Shown one piece after another: positions 10,698 through 18,409 of a stretch of DNA of 63,483 nt. The position numbers and the translations under genes are program-made. The notes below the pieces were generated by a model. That model had not been told where the DNA came from, did no database searches, and was given only the letters and a program-made list of their open reading frames with translations. The first letter of the stretch is position 1; each line of letters begins with the position of its first letter. Source of the stretch: UBA10518 sp022837185 (GTDB taxonomy: Bacteria > Desulfobacterota > Desulfobulbia > Desulfobulbales > Desulfobulbaceae); contig JAVEQK010000018.1 in the NCBI GenBank assembly GCA_034007705.1, positions 1 through 63,483 on the forward strand, read 5' to 3'.

Positions 10698-12617
10698 ATG
10701 AGTAAAATCATTGGAATAGACCTTGGCACGACCAACTCATGCGTCGCCATCATGGAAGGCGGGGATCCCAAGGTCATTGCGAATGTCGAGGGGAACAGAA
10801 CGACTCCCTCCATCGTGGCGTTCACGGACAGCGGCGAGCGGCTGGTGGGGCAGGTGGCCAAGCGCCAGTCGGTTACCAATCCCACCCGGACGCTGTTTGC
10901 CATTAAACGTCTGATCGGCAGAAAGTTCACCGACGCGGAAGTCAAAAAGTCCATTGAGGTCAGTCCGTTCAAGATTGTCGAAGGCACGGGCGGAGACGCC
11001 TTTGTGGAGGTTGACGGCAAGAAGTACAGCCCGGCGGAGATTTCCGCCATGATCCTCGGCAAGATGAAGCAGACCGCCGAGGAATACCTGGGCGAAAAGG
11101 TCACCGATGCGGTGGTCACCGTGCCTGCCTACTTCAACGACGCCCAGCGGCAGGCGACCAAGGACGCGGGCAAGATCGCCGGCCTGAATGTCCAGCGGAT
11201 CATCAACGAGCCGACCGCCGCGTCCCTGGCCTACGGCCTGGACAAGAAGGGTGAGGAAAAAATCGCCGTGTTCGACCTGGGCGGCGGCACCTTTGATATT
11301 TCGATTCTGGAGATCGGCGACGGCGTCTTCGAGGTGAAGTCCACCAACGGCGACACCTTCCTCGGCGGCGAGGATTTCGACATGCGCATCGTCAACTGGC
11401 TGGCCGATGAATTCAAGCGCGACCAGGGCATCGATCTGCGCAATGACAAGATGGCCCTGCAGCGGTTGAAGGAAGAGTCGGAAAAGGCCAAGATGGAGCT
11501 GTCGACCGCCAAGGAGACGGACATCAACCTGCCGTTCATCACCGCCGACGCCTCCGGCCCCAAACATCTGAATATGAAGCTGACCCGCGCCAAGCTTGAA
11601 AGCCTGGTTGAAGATCTTATTGACAGGACCGAGGGACCCTGCCGGACTGCCTTGCAGGACGCCGGTCTCAGCCCTTCCGACATCGACGAGGTTATTCTGG
11701 TCGGCGGCATGACCAGGATGCCCAAGGTACAGGAAAAGGTCAGGAAGATCTTTGGCAAGGAACCGCACAAAGGCGTCAACCCCGACGAGGTGGTCGCCAT
11801 CGGCGCCGCCATCCAGGGCGGCGTCCTCAGGGGTGACGTCAAGGATGTCCTGCTGCTTGACGTAACTCCGCTGTCGCTGGGAATCGAGACCCTGGGCGGT
11901 GTCTTTACCAAGCTCATTGAAAAGAACACCACCGTCCCCACCAAGAAGAGCCAGATTTTCTCGACGGCGGCGGACAATCAGCCGGCTGTTTCCATCCACG
12001 TCCTCCAGGGAGAACGGGAAATGGCGCAGTACAACAAGACCATCGGCCGGTTTGAACTGACCGACATCCCGCCGGCGCCCCGCGGCGTGCCCCAGATCGA
12101 GGTGACCTTTGACCTGGATGCCAACGGCATCCTGCATGTCTCCGCCAAGGACCTGGGAACCGGCAAGGAGCAGTCCATCCGGATCACCGCCTCCAGCGGT
12201 CTGTCCGAACAGGAAATCGAGCGGATGAAAAAGGACGCCGAACTGCACTCAGAAGAGGACCACAAGCGCAAGCAACTGGTCGAGGCGAAGAACAACGGCG
12301 ATTCCATGATCCACATGGTCGAGAAAAGCCTGAAGGAATTGGGCGACAAGGTGGACAGCGAAACCAAGGCCAGCGTGGAAAACGAGATCGCCAACCTGAA
12401 AAAGACCATGGAGGGAGATGACACCGAGGCGATCAAGAAGGCCACCGAATCGCTCACCCAGGCTTCCCATAAACTTGCCGAACTGATGTATGCCAAGGCA
12501 AACAAGGGAGAGCAGGGCGGCGGCCCCGAAACCGGCGGCGGCGCGGCCGGCGGCGGCAAGGCCTCCGGCAAGGACGACGATGATGTAGTCGATGCCGACT
12601 TCGAGGAAGTAAAGTAA
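10698..12617 (+). CDS. dnaK: Molecular chaperone DnaK (Hsp70)
   Basis: At 639 residues this is a standard DnaK. The nucleotide-binding domain starts with GIDLGTTNSCVA and holds the second phosphate motif VFDLGGGTFD and the adenosine motif VGGMTRMPKVQ. The substrate-binding domain and an alpha-helical lid follow, and the tail is Gly-rich and acidic, ending DVVDADFEEVK close to the classic EEVKD-type C-terminus. It folds and protects proteins with DnaJ and GrpE in the cytoplasm. AAGGAGCAG lies just before the ATG. It is 137 nt downstream of grpE, with its own candidate promoter in the gap, and is closed by a strong terminator. Confidence 0.98.
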   Translation: MSKIIGIDLGTTNSCVAIMEGGDPKVIANVEGNRTTPSIVAFTDSGERLVGQVAKRQSVTNPTRTLFAIKRLIGRKFTDAEVKKSIEVSPFKIVEGTGGDAFVEVDGKKYSPAEISAMILGKMKQTAEEYLGEKVTDAVVTVPAYFNDAQRQATKDAGKIAGLNVQRIINEPTAASLAYGLDKKGEEKIAVFDLGGGTFDISILEIGDGVFEVKSTNGDTFLGGEDFDMRIVNWLADEFKRDQGIDLRNDKMALQRLKEESEKAKMELSTAKETDINLPFITADASGPKHLNMKLTRAKLESLVEDLIDRTEGPCRTALQDAGLSPSDIDEVILVGGMTRMPKVQEKVRKIFGKEPHKGVNPDEVVAIGAAIQGGVLRGDVKDVLLLDVTPLSLGIETLGGVFTKLIEKNTTVPTKKSQIFSTAADNQPAVSIHVLQGEREMAQYNKTIGRFELTDIPPAPRGVPQIEVTFDLDANGILHVSAKDLGTGKEQSIRITASSGLSEQEIERMKKDAELHSEEDHKRKQLVEAKNNGDSMIHMVEKSLKELGDKVDSETKASVENEIANLKKTMEGDDTEAIKKATESLTQASHKLAELMYAKANKGEQGGGPETGGGAAGGGKASGKDDDDVVDADFEEVK

Positions 12618-12636
12618 TTTCCCCCTTTTCGTACCC

Positions 12637-12674
12637 GGGGAGAGCGGATTCATTCTGCTCTCCCCTTTTTTTTT
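12637..12674 (+). terminator. Intrinsic terminator after dnaK
   Basis: GGGGAGAGC (12637-12645) and GCTCTCCCC (12657-12665) form a perfect 9-bp stem with an 11-nt loop, followed by nine T residues (12666-12674). It starts 20 nt after the dnaK stop codon. Confidence 0.93.
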
Positions 12675-12888
12675 ATTTTCGGCTATAGATAGCAACTCGG
12701 GCCGACGGGCCGGAGGGGGATGTGCGGCGGCGGGCACGCATTATTTCAGCAGCAACCGCGCCTTCCGTCAGGTGATTGCGGAAGAAGTGCACCCCTTTTT
12801 CGGACCCCAATGAACGTACCAATCCGAGGCCGACGGCTTCAACGACCCGGTCCGCCTCGGCACCAGCAGCTATGAACAGGACGGAGCA

Positions 12889-13857
12889 ATGAAAAGAGTC
12901 TTATCGGGCATACAACCTTCGGGCAAACTCCATATAGGCAATTACTTCGGCATGATGAAAACCATGATCGACTACATGGAAAAGGCGGACCTCTATGTAT
13001 TCATCGTCGATCTCCATGCCCTGACAACGGTGCATGACCGCAATCGGCTGCGGACCGGCACCCTGGAGGCAGCCTCCGATTTCCTCGCCCTCGGCCTCGA
13101 TCCGGATCGCTGCACCTTCTGGGTCCAGTCGGACCTGCCCGAGGTGTGCGAACTGACATGGATCCTGTCCACCGTGACCCCCATGGGGCTCCTCGAACGC
13201 TGCCATTCCTACAAGGACAAGACCGCCAAGGGCATCGCCCCCTCACACGGCCTGTTTGCCTATCCGGTCCTGATGGCGGCCGATATCCTGCTCTTTCAGG
13301 CCGACCTGGTTCCGGTGGGCAAGGACCAGAAACAGCACCTGGAGGTGGCCCGGGACATCGCCATCAAGTTCAACAACACCTTCGGGGAAACGTTTGTCGT
13401 GCCCGAACCGGCCATCGATGAAAACACGGCCATTATTCCGGGTCTGGACGGCCAGAAGATGTCCAAGTCCTACGGCAACACCATCCCGATCTTCCTCGAT
13501 GACAAATCCCTGCGCAAGGTCGTGATGTCCATCAAGACCGACTCGACGCCGGTGGAAGAGCCGAAGAATCCGGATACCTGCAACCTGTACGCCCTGCTCA
13601 AGCTGTTCATGGAGCCGCACCGCCTGGCGGAGGTCCGCAATCTGTACATCAACGGCGGAGCGGCCTACGGTCACCTCAAGCAGGAGCTGTTTGAACTGAT
13701 CCGTGATTATTTCGCCCCGGCCCGGGACAGGAAGAAAGAACTGCTGGCCAATCCCGACTATCTGCGGGAGATCCTGGCCAGGGGGGCTGAGAAGGCGAGG
13801 GCCAAGGCGGTCGTCACCCTTGACCAGGTGCGGGACCGGGTGGGATTGAAATACTGA
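12889..13857 (+). CDS. trpS: Tryptophanyl-tRNA synthetase
   Basis: The 322-residue class I enzyme charges tRNA-Trp. The HIGH-type motif is HIGN in SGKLHIGNYFGMM (residues 15-18), and the KMSKS motif is intact in DGQKMSKSYGN. Length fits bacterial TrpS. ACGGAGCA precedes the ATG. It stands alone: the dnaK terminator is upstream and the convergent marC-like gene ends 17 nt downstream. The 200 nt before it read in the same frame as protein-like residues with one stop codon (see findings). Confidence 0.96.
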   Translation: MKRVLSGIQPSGKLHIGNYFGMMKTMIDYMEKADLYVFIVDLHALTTVHDRNRLRTGTLEAASDFLALGLDPDRCTFWVQSDLPEVCELTWILSTVTPMGLLERCHSYKDKTAKGIAPSHGLFAYPVLMAADILLFQADLVPVGKDQKQHLEVARDIAIKFNNTFGETFVVPEPAIDENTAIIPGLDGQKMSKSYGNTIPIFLDDKSLRKVVMSIKTDSTPVEEPKNPDTCNLYALLKLFMEPHRLAEVRNLYINGGAAYGHLKQELFELIRDYFAPARDRKKELLANPDYLREILARGAEKARAKAVVTLDQVRDRVGLKY

Positions 13858-13874
13858 AGTTCCCGGAGCGGCGT

Positions 13875-14504
13875 TCAGCCGATAACGCCGCTTTCAGTGA
13901 TGCCGTCGAAAATGAACTGGACGGCCAGGGCGGACAGCAGCACGCCGAATATCCGGTTGACGACATGAGTCCCGGTGCGGCCCAGCAGCTTCTGGAGCTG
14001 GCTGGCAGTAATCAGGCAGGCCAGGGTAAAGAGGAGGACGGCCAGCATGGAGGCAAGGACCGTCAACTGGCGGTTGAGGTCTCCCTCGGCATTGGCCATC
14101 AGCAGGATGGCGGCGCCCATGGTGCCGGGACCGGCGATCAGGGGCGTGGCAAGCGGGAAGATGGAGATATCGGCCCGGCCCTCCGCTTCCCGGGTTTCAT
14201 CCTCGGTCGTTGATGTTGCTCCGGAAGTCCGGGCGAACACCAGTTCGATGCCGATGAGCAGCAGCAGGATGCCGCCGGCGGTCCGGAGAGCGGCCAGCGA
14301 GATGCCCAGCAGGGACAGCAGGGTTTCACCGAACAGGGCAAAGACGAACAGGATGGCTGCGGCGGTCAGGGTGCCGCGAACGGCCATCCTGAGCCGGGCG
14401 GCCGGACTCTGACGGGCCGTCAGGGCGGCGAAGATCATCGCCACATCCAGCGGACCGACCGTCGCAAAAAAAGTGGCCAGAGCCACGCTTGCCGTTTCAA
14501 TCAT
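13875..14504 (-). CDS. MarC-family integral membrane protein
   Basis: The 209-residue protein has about six membrane helices: roughly residues 5-25, 44-64, 70-90, 110-132, 140-162 and 180-200. Family marks are TVGPLDVAMIF near the start and the PLATPLIAGPGTM motif in the middle, close to the MarC consensus PLAIPLIAGPG. The biochemical role of this family is not established; the old link to multiple antibiotic resistance was not upheld. It is transcribed toward trpS with only 17 nt between the stop codons. Confidence 0.88.
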   Translation of the reverse strand: MIETASVALATFFATVGPLDVAMIFAALTARQSPAARLRMAVRGTLTAAAILFVFALFGETLLSLLGISLAALRTAGGILLLLIGIELVFARTSGATSTTEDETREAEGRADISIFPLATPLIAGPGTMGAAILLMANAEGDLNRQLTVLASMLAVLLFTLACLITASQLQKLLGRTGTHVVNRIFGVLLSALAVQFIFDGITESGVIG

Positions 14505-14628
14505 TTTTCCTTTTCACCGTATCATGCGAATAAGGGCTTGGGGGACGCATCCCCTGCAGGCCGGGCTGGGCCCCGGAATCAGGGTATAATCCAACCCGGC
14601 GGACGGAGCTTGCGGACGGTCCCGAAGG

Positions 14629-14976
14629 TCAGCAGGTCAGATGAAAGCAGCCGCCGACCTTTTCCTTTGCGGCCCGCTGGTTGAACTCCCTGACGGCCTG
14701 GTCGGTCGGCAGGGCAATGAATTCTATATTCCTGTCAGAGAGCAGGCGCGTCAGCTCCGCCTCCGGCCGCATGAGCCCGCTGGCTCCGGTGCCGGCAATG
14801 ATGCATTCGGGCTGCATGGCGATCAGATCGGTGAGGTCGGCGACAGCAAGGCTGTGGCCCTGGGCGCGCCACCAGGGACTGAGTATCCGGTTGTCAGGGA
14901 AAATGATGATGTCCTTGGTATAGGCCGCTCCGTCGACCACCATCCGCCCGAAACTGTATGCTTCAATGAGGACCAT
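14629..14976 (-). CDS. Mth938-like domain protein (NDUFAF3/AAMDC family)
   Basis: This 115-residue protein is a single Mth938-like domain. Characteristic stretches are YSFGRMVVDG, the TKDIIIFPDNRI strand, and IIAGTGASGLMRP, which gives the conserved GTG turn. The C-terminal half has the usual PTDQAVREFNQ helix. The family's molecular role in bacteria is unknown; the mitochondrial relative NDUFAF3 helps assemble complex I. It is divergent from the hydrolase at 15172. A perfect TATAAT box lies about 87 nt upstream on its strand (revcomp of 15063-15068), with no clear -35. Confidence 0.82.
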   Translation of the reverse strand: MVLIEAYSFGRMVVDGAAYTKDIIIFPDNRILSPWWRAQGHSLAVADLTDLIAMQPECIIAGTGASGLMRPEAELTRLLSDRNIEFIALPTDQAVREFNQRAAKEKVGGCFHLTC

Positions 14977-15042
14977 GATTTTCTCTCCGTTGCTTCATTC
15001 CCCTTCTCTCCGGCTTCCCGGTGCAAGGAAGCGATTCACCGG

Positions 15043-15070
15043 TTGCAATTATGATTGTACCTATTATACG
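15043..15070. promoter_or_regulatory. Divergent promoter region between the Mth938-like and hydrolase genes
   Basis: On the plus strand TTGCAA (15043-15048) and TATACG (15065-15070) are 16 nt apart, pointing to the hydrolase. On the minus strand the overlapping bases 15063-15068 read TATAAT, pointing to the Mth938-like gene. The two promoters would compete or be co-regulated. Confidence 0.4.
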
Positions 15071-15171
15071 GTATTGCAGGGCAGGATTCATCCGCTTTTT
15101 CCGCTTGCAACATTCCGTCAATCGGCGGCACAGGAGAGGAGCAGGCAATATTGGCGAACAGAGGTGGGGTA

Positions 15172-16014
15172 ATGCATTTTATCATGCCGCTGTTTGTGCT
15201 GGGCGGAGGAGGATATATTCTGCTCTGCGCCTGGCTGTTTTTCATGCAATCCAGGCTGCTGTATTATCCGAATCTGCCTTCACGGGAGCTCGGCGCGACA
15301 CCCGCGGCCATTGGCCTGCACTACGAGTCTGTGACCCTGACCACCGCCGACCGGGTCCGGCTGTACGGGTGGTTTGTACCGGCGAAACAGGAAAGGGCGG
15401 TCCTGCTTTTCTTTCACGGCAACGCCGGCAACATCTCCCACCGTCTTGATTCATTGAGAATATTCCATAACCTGGGATTGTCGGTCCTGATTTTTGATTA
15501 TCGCGGCTACGGGCAGAGCGAGGGCAGGGTGAGCGAGAAGGGGACCTACCTGGACGCCGAGGCGGCCTGGCGCTACCTGACGGAGGACAGGGGGATCAGG
15601 CCGGAGAGCATCATCCTGTTCGGCCGGTCCCTGGGAGGGGCCATAGCCGCCCGCCAGGCTGCCACGGCCGTGCCCGGCGCCCTGATTCTCGAGTCGGTTT
15701 TTACCTCGGTCCCCGATTTGGCGGGCCGGTATTATCCGATCTTCCCGGTCCGGCTGTTGAGCAGGTTCAGATACGACACCGTTGCAGCGCTCCACAGCGT
15801 TTCCTGTCCGATATTGATCATCCACAACCCGGACGATGAAATCATTCCGTATGAAAACAGCCAGCGGTTGTACGAAGCGGCAGGGGAGCCGAAATCGTTC
15901 CTCGCCATCCGGGGCGGCCACAATGAAGGGTTTCTGGCAAGCGGGGAGTTGTATACGAACGGCCTGGACGAATTTATTGCTTCCCTGCCATATCAGAAGC
16001 CAGAGGACAGATGA
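15172..16014 (+). CDS. Membrane-anchored alpha/beta hydrolase (BEM46/ABHD13-like)
   Basis: The 280-residue protein has one N-terminal membrane helix (about residues 3-25) and then an alpha/beta-hydrolase fold. The oxyanion motif is FFHGNAGN, the nucleophile elbow is GRSLGG (serine), the acid is the Asp in HNPDDEIIP, and the His is in GGHNEGF, so the catalytic triad is complete. The substrate is unknown; relatives are esterase- or thioesterase-like. I chose the ATG at 15172 because GAGGTGGGG lies just upstream; the open frame extends back to 15055 without a better start. The last codons run into a dispersed low-complexity repeat (CCAGAGGACAG), suggesting the C-terminus ends inside repeat sequence. 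Confidence 0.85.
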   Translation: MHFIMPLFVLGGGGYILLCAWLFFMQSRLLYYPNLPSRELGATPAAIGLHYESVTLTTADRVRLYGWFVPAKQERAVLLFFHGNAGNISHRLDSLRIFHNLGLSVLIFDYRGYGQSEGRVSEKGTYLDAEAAWRYLTEDRGIRPESIILFGRSLGGAIAARQAATAVPGALILESVFTSVPDLAGRYYPIFPVRLLSRFRYDTVAALHSVSCPILIIHNPDDEIIPYENSQRLYEAAGEPKSFLAIRGGHNEGFLASGELYTNGLDEFIASLPYQKPEDR

Positions 16015-16476
16015 CAGGTTCCGGCCGGGGTCGGAAAAGTTGGCAGTCGGCAGTAGGCAGTCGGCAGTTTGGAGTTTGAAGCCTGGCGGCTTGGCGGTTT
16101 ACAGCCCCCTTCACCCCCCCTCCGTGCACCTTCTCCCCCAGGAGAAGGATGGTGCGAGTCCACGTAGGTTGGTGGTGAGCCTCGCGAACCCCAACAATTC
16201 CCATCGGTTACGTTGGGCTTCGCCAGCTCCGCCCAACCTACTGCCGACTGCGGACTGTCGATTGCCAACTGCCTATTGCCGACTCATGACTAGCATAACG
16301 AAAAATCAAGGACATAGGTAAGGGTAAATCCGGTTGAAATTCGCTTTCGTAGTCAGTTGGCTTGAGGTTTTTATGGTAGTCCCCTCATTCTCCCCGCAGC
16401 ATGGGGTGGGGCGCTGCCTACTGCCGACCGCCTACTGCCGACTGCCAACTTCTCCGGGCGCAGCCGGGCGGGAAGG
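16015..16476. repeat. Dispersed repeat element, copy 1 (downstream of the Lrp-type gene)
   Basis: No gene is seen in these 462 nt. AGTTGGCAGTCGGCAG occurs at about 16037 in plus orientation and as its complement near 16235-16275 and 16420-16450, so the block is an imperfect inverted repeat. The outer flanks are CCGG-rich on both sides (near 16020 and 16455-16472). The interior holds a hairpin CCTTCTCC/GGAGAAGG (16129-16149) and a 77-bp palindromic sub-element. The right end abuts the stop codon of the gene at 16477. It may act as a mobile or mRNA-stabilising element. Confidence 0.7.
16165..16241. repeat. 77-bp element with GTAGGTTGG terminal inverted repeats
   Basis: GTAGGTTGG (16165-16173) and its exact complement CCAACCTAC (16233-16241) bound a 77-bp segment. 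That segment also contains the inverted pair CCCAACA / CGTTGGGC. It looks like a small non-autonomous palindromic element inserted in the larger repeat. I see no coding potential in it. Confidence 0.55.
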
Positions 16477-16752
16477 TTATATGCCGATGGCGAACATGGC
16501 GTCCAGATCGTGCCGGGAGTACGTCTTGAAGGCCAGCATGGTTTCCGTCTTGATGATGGCGGCTATTTTCAGCAGATGGTTGGTGACCAGGTCGGAAAGC
16601 TCTTCGTTGGTCTGAACGCGGGCGATGGCCACCAGATCATACCTGCCGCTGACCGAGTACACTTCCGAAATGCCTTTCATGTCGGCGATCTGCTGGGCGG
16701 TTTCATTGATTGCCGAACGCTCGACGTTGATGAGAATAATTGTGGTTACCAT
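16477..16752 (-). CDS. Stand-alone Lrp/AsnC ligand-binding (RAM) domain protein
   Basis: At 91 residues this is only the C-terminal effector domain of Lrp/AsnC regulators; the helix-turn-helix is absent. The beta-alpha-beta pattern MVTTIILINVE, GISEVYSVSGRYDLVAIARV and IIKTETMLAFKTY matches the family. Such single domains oligomerise and bind amino acids, and may modulate full-length Lrp proteins or sense metabolites; the partner is unknown here. ACGGAG lies 7 nt before the ATG, and TAAAAT (revcomp of 16771-16776) is a possible -10. The gene is flanked on both sides by copies of a dispersed repeat. Confidence 0.88.
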   Translation of the reverse strand: MVTTIILINVERSAINETAQQIADMKGISEVYSVSGRYDLVAIARVQTNEELSDLVTNHLLKIAAIIKTETMLAFKTYSRHDLDAMFAIGI

Positions 16753-17098
16753 GGCGATCTCCGTTGTCTGATTTTACCTTGAATCCCGACAGTTCGAGCT
16801 TGGATTGAGGCTGTGCCCAGGAAAAACGGCATTGCAGGCCCGGCTGACGCCGGGGAAGTTGGCAGTCGGCAGTCGGCAGTTGGCAGTCTGAAGTTTGAAG
16901 CCTGAAGGCTGATCGGAGCAGATAAAAAGTCTGAAGAAAGTAGTTTCAGTGGGGCCAAGAACTCCAACAAGTGCAGGGGATTGCTGGGATCCAAAGCATC
17001 ATTCCAACCTTCTGGCTTCACAGCTTGCCGGCTATGCCGGCCAAACTCCAAACTCCAAACTGGCGACTGCCGACTGCCAACTCCCGGCAATAGCCGGG
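16753..17098. repeat. Dispersed repeat element, copy 2 (about 16839-17098), and the Lrp-type gene leader
   Basis: The first 85 nt are the leader of the gene at 16752. From 16839 the sequence is a repeat with mirrored ends. The left end is the hairpin CCCGGC-TGAC-GCCGGG (16839-16854) followed by AGTTGGCAGTCGGCAG. The right end is ACTGCCGACTGCCAACT followed by the hairpin CCCGGC-AATA-GCCGGG (17083-17098). The right hairpin touches the stop codon of the immunophilin gene and may protect or end its mRNA. The interior shows no open frame worth calling. Confidence 0.7.
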
Positions 17099-18133
17099 TT
17101 AAAAATTGACCAACTCCACATCAAAGACCAGCCAGGCGTCGGGAGGGATGACCCCGCCGGCTCCCCGCGAACCGTAGGCCAGTTCCGGGGGAATGATGAG
17201 TATCCGTTTTTCGCCTTTTTTCATGGTCAGCAGTGCCTCGTCCCATCCCGGGATAACGCGGCCGATGCCGACCTGGAAAGAAATGGGCTCGCCCCGGTCC
17301 CTCGAACTGTCAAACTTCCAGCCGTTTTCCAGCAGGGTCCCGGTGTAGTGGGCGACGACCATGGCCCCCGGGGAGGGGGATTCGCCCTCGCCCTCTTTTT
17401 TAACGATATACCGCAACCCGGACTTGGTCCGCACGGCCTCGGGATATTTCTCTTTCAGGATTTTGGCTATTTTCTCCTGCTGCTCCTTGTGGGCCGCTTC
17501 TTTGTTTTCATTGAGGGAGTTCATGATTTCATCGAAGGCCGCCTGGTCGGCCTGGAATTCCTTCGCTTCCTTGCCGACCCGGATGATTTCGACTTTCTGC
17601 ATGATGTCGCCCTGAACAACGGCGTCGACCACCTCCTGGCCGCTGACGACCTTGCCGAACACAGTGTGCCTGCCGTCAAGATGCGGCGTGGCCAGATGGG
17701 TAATGAAAAACTGGCTGCCGTTGGTATTCGGCCCGGCATTGGCCATGGACAGGATTCCAGGGGTGTTGTGTTTCAGGGAGGGAACGATTTCATCCGGGAA
17801 CGTGTAGCCCGGTCCGCCGGTGCCGGTTCCCAGGGGATCGCCGCCCTGTATCATGAAATCCTTGATCACACGATGAAATTTCAGGCCGTCGTAAAACGGA
17901 GTCCCGGTGGGCTGGTCAGCCCCGCCGAGCACCTTGGTCCCCTCCGCCAGGGAAACAAAGTTGATGACCGTCAGGGGCGTTTCCTTGTAAAACAGGCGCA
18001 GAAGGATTTCTCCCTTGTCGGTGATTATTTTGGCGTACAGACCGTCGTTGAGTTGTTGTTCCTGAGCCATGGGGGTTTCTCCAGAAAAGGCAAAAAAGAA
18101 AGTCAGAAAAAGAACAGGCAATATCGTTCGCAT
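17099..18133 (-). CDS. Exported peptidyl-prolyl isomerase: cyclophilin-FKBP fusion
   Basis: The 344-residue protein joins two unrelated prolyl-isomerase folds. A signal peptide (about residues 1-23) is followed by a cyclophilin domain (about 30-190: FHRVIKDFMIQGGDP, NTNGSQFFI, LDGRHTVFGKV). A helical linker (about 195-250) leads to an FKBP domain (about 255-344: VAHYTGTLLENGWKFDSS, VIPGWDEAL, PELAYGSRG). Both domains keep the usual catalytic-pocket residues. It should act on proteins in the periplasm. Dual-family immunophilins of this order are known from a few bacteria but are uncommon. A -35 TTGACA with a weak -10 lies about 120-150 nt upstream. Confidence 0.9.
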   Translation of the reverse strand: MRTILPVLFLTFFFAFSGETPMAQEQQLNDGLYAKIITDKGEILLRLFYKETPLTVINFVSLAEGTKVLGGADQPTGTPFYDGLKFHRVIKDFMIQGGDPLGTGTGGPGYTFPDEIVPSLKHNTPGILSMANAGPNTNGSQFFITHLATPHLDGRHTVFGKVVSGQEVVDAVVQGDIMQKVEIIRVGKEAKEFQADQAAFDEIMNSLNENKEAAHKEQQEKIAKILKEKYPEAVRTKSGLRYIVKKEGEGESPSPGAMVVAHYTGTLLENGWKFDSSRDRGEPISFQVGIGRVIPGWDEALLTMKKGEKRILIIPPELAYGSRGAGGVIPPDAWLVFDVELVNF

Positions 18134-18259
18134 AACTGCTTCACCTCACATTGTCCTGCCGGCCGGTGGGGGCCAAGGTTGAGCCGTCGGCGCGAATGGC
18201 GGCGGTTCGCCGGGCACCCTTCAGAGGCCGTCACTTGGGAAAAATAGATGTTCAGGGCT

Positions 18260-18288
18260 TGCATACAAGGCATCATGGTCGTTGTCAA
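18260..18288 (-). promoter_or_regulatory. Candidate promoter of the cyclophilin-FKBP gene
   Basis: On the minus strand a perfect TTGACA (revcomp of 18283-18288) is followed after 17 nt by TATGCA (revcomp of 18260-18265). The -10 matches only three of six positions. The leader would be about 120 nt. Confidence 0.4.
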
Positions 18289-18329
18289 GGAAAACCGGGA
18301 TGAATTTTCCCGCATTGAGCCCTTCTTTG

Positions 18330-18358
18330 TTGACTCCACAAGTGAATCAAGGTTAAAT
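18330..18358 (+). promoter_or_regulatory. Candidate promoter of the waaA-carAB unit
   Basis: TTGACT (18330-18335) and TTAAAT (18353-18358) are 17 nt apart. Transcription would begin near 18365, giving a leader of about 45 nt to the TTG start. It is divergent from the promoter at 18260-18288. Confidence 0.45.
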
Positions 18359-18409
18359 AAGAAATTTGTGTGCTGAATAAACAACCAGGTAATCAAACAG
18401 GAAATTTCT

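Noticed and set aside
16015..17098. CRISPR array
   Set aside because: The repeats are irregular, partly inverted and lack evenly spaced unique spacers; no cas gene is near.
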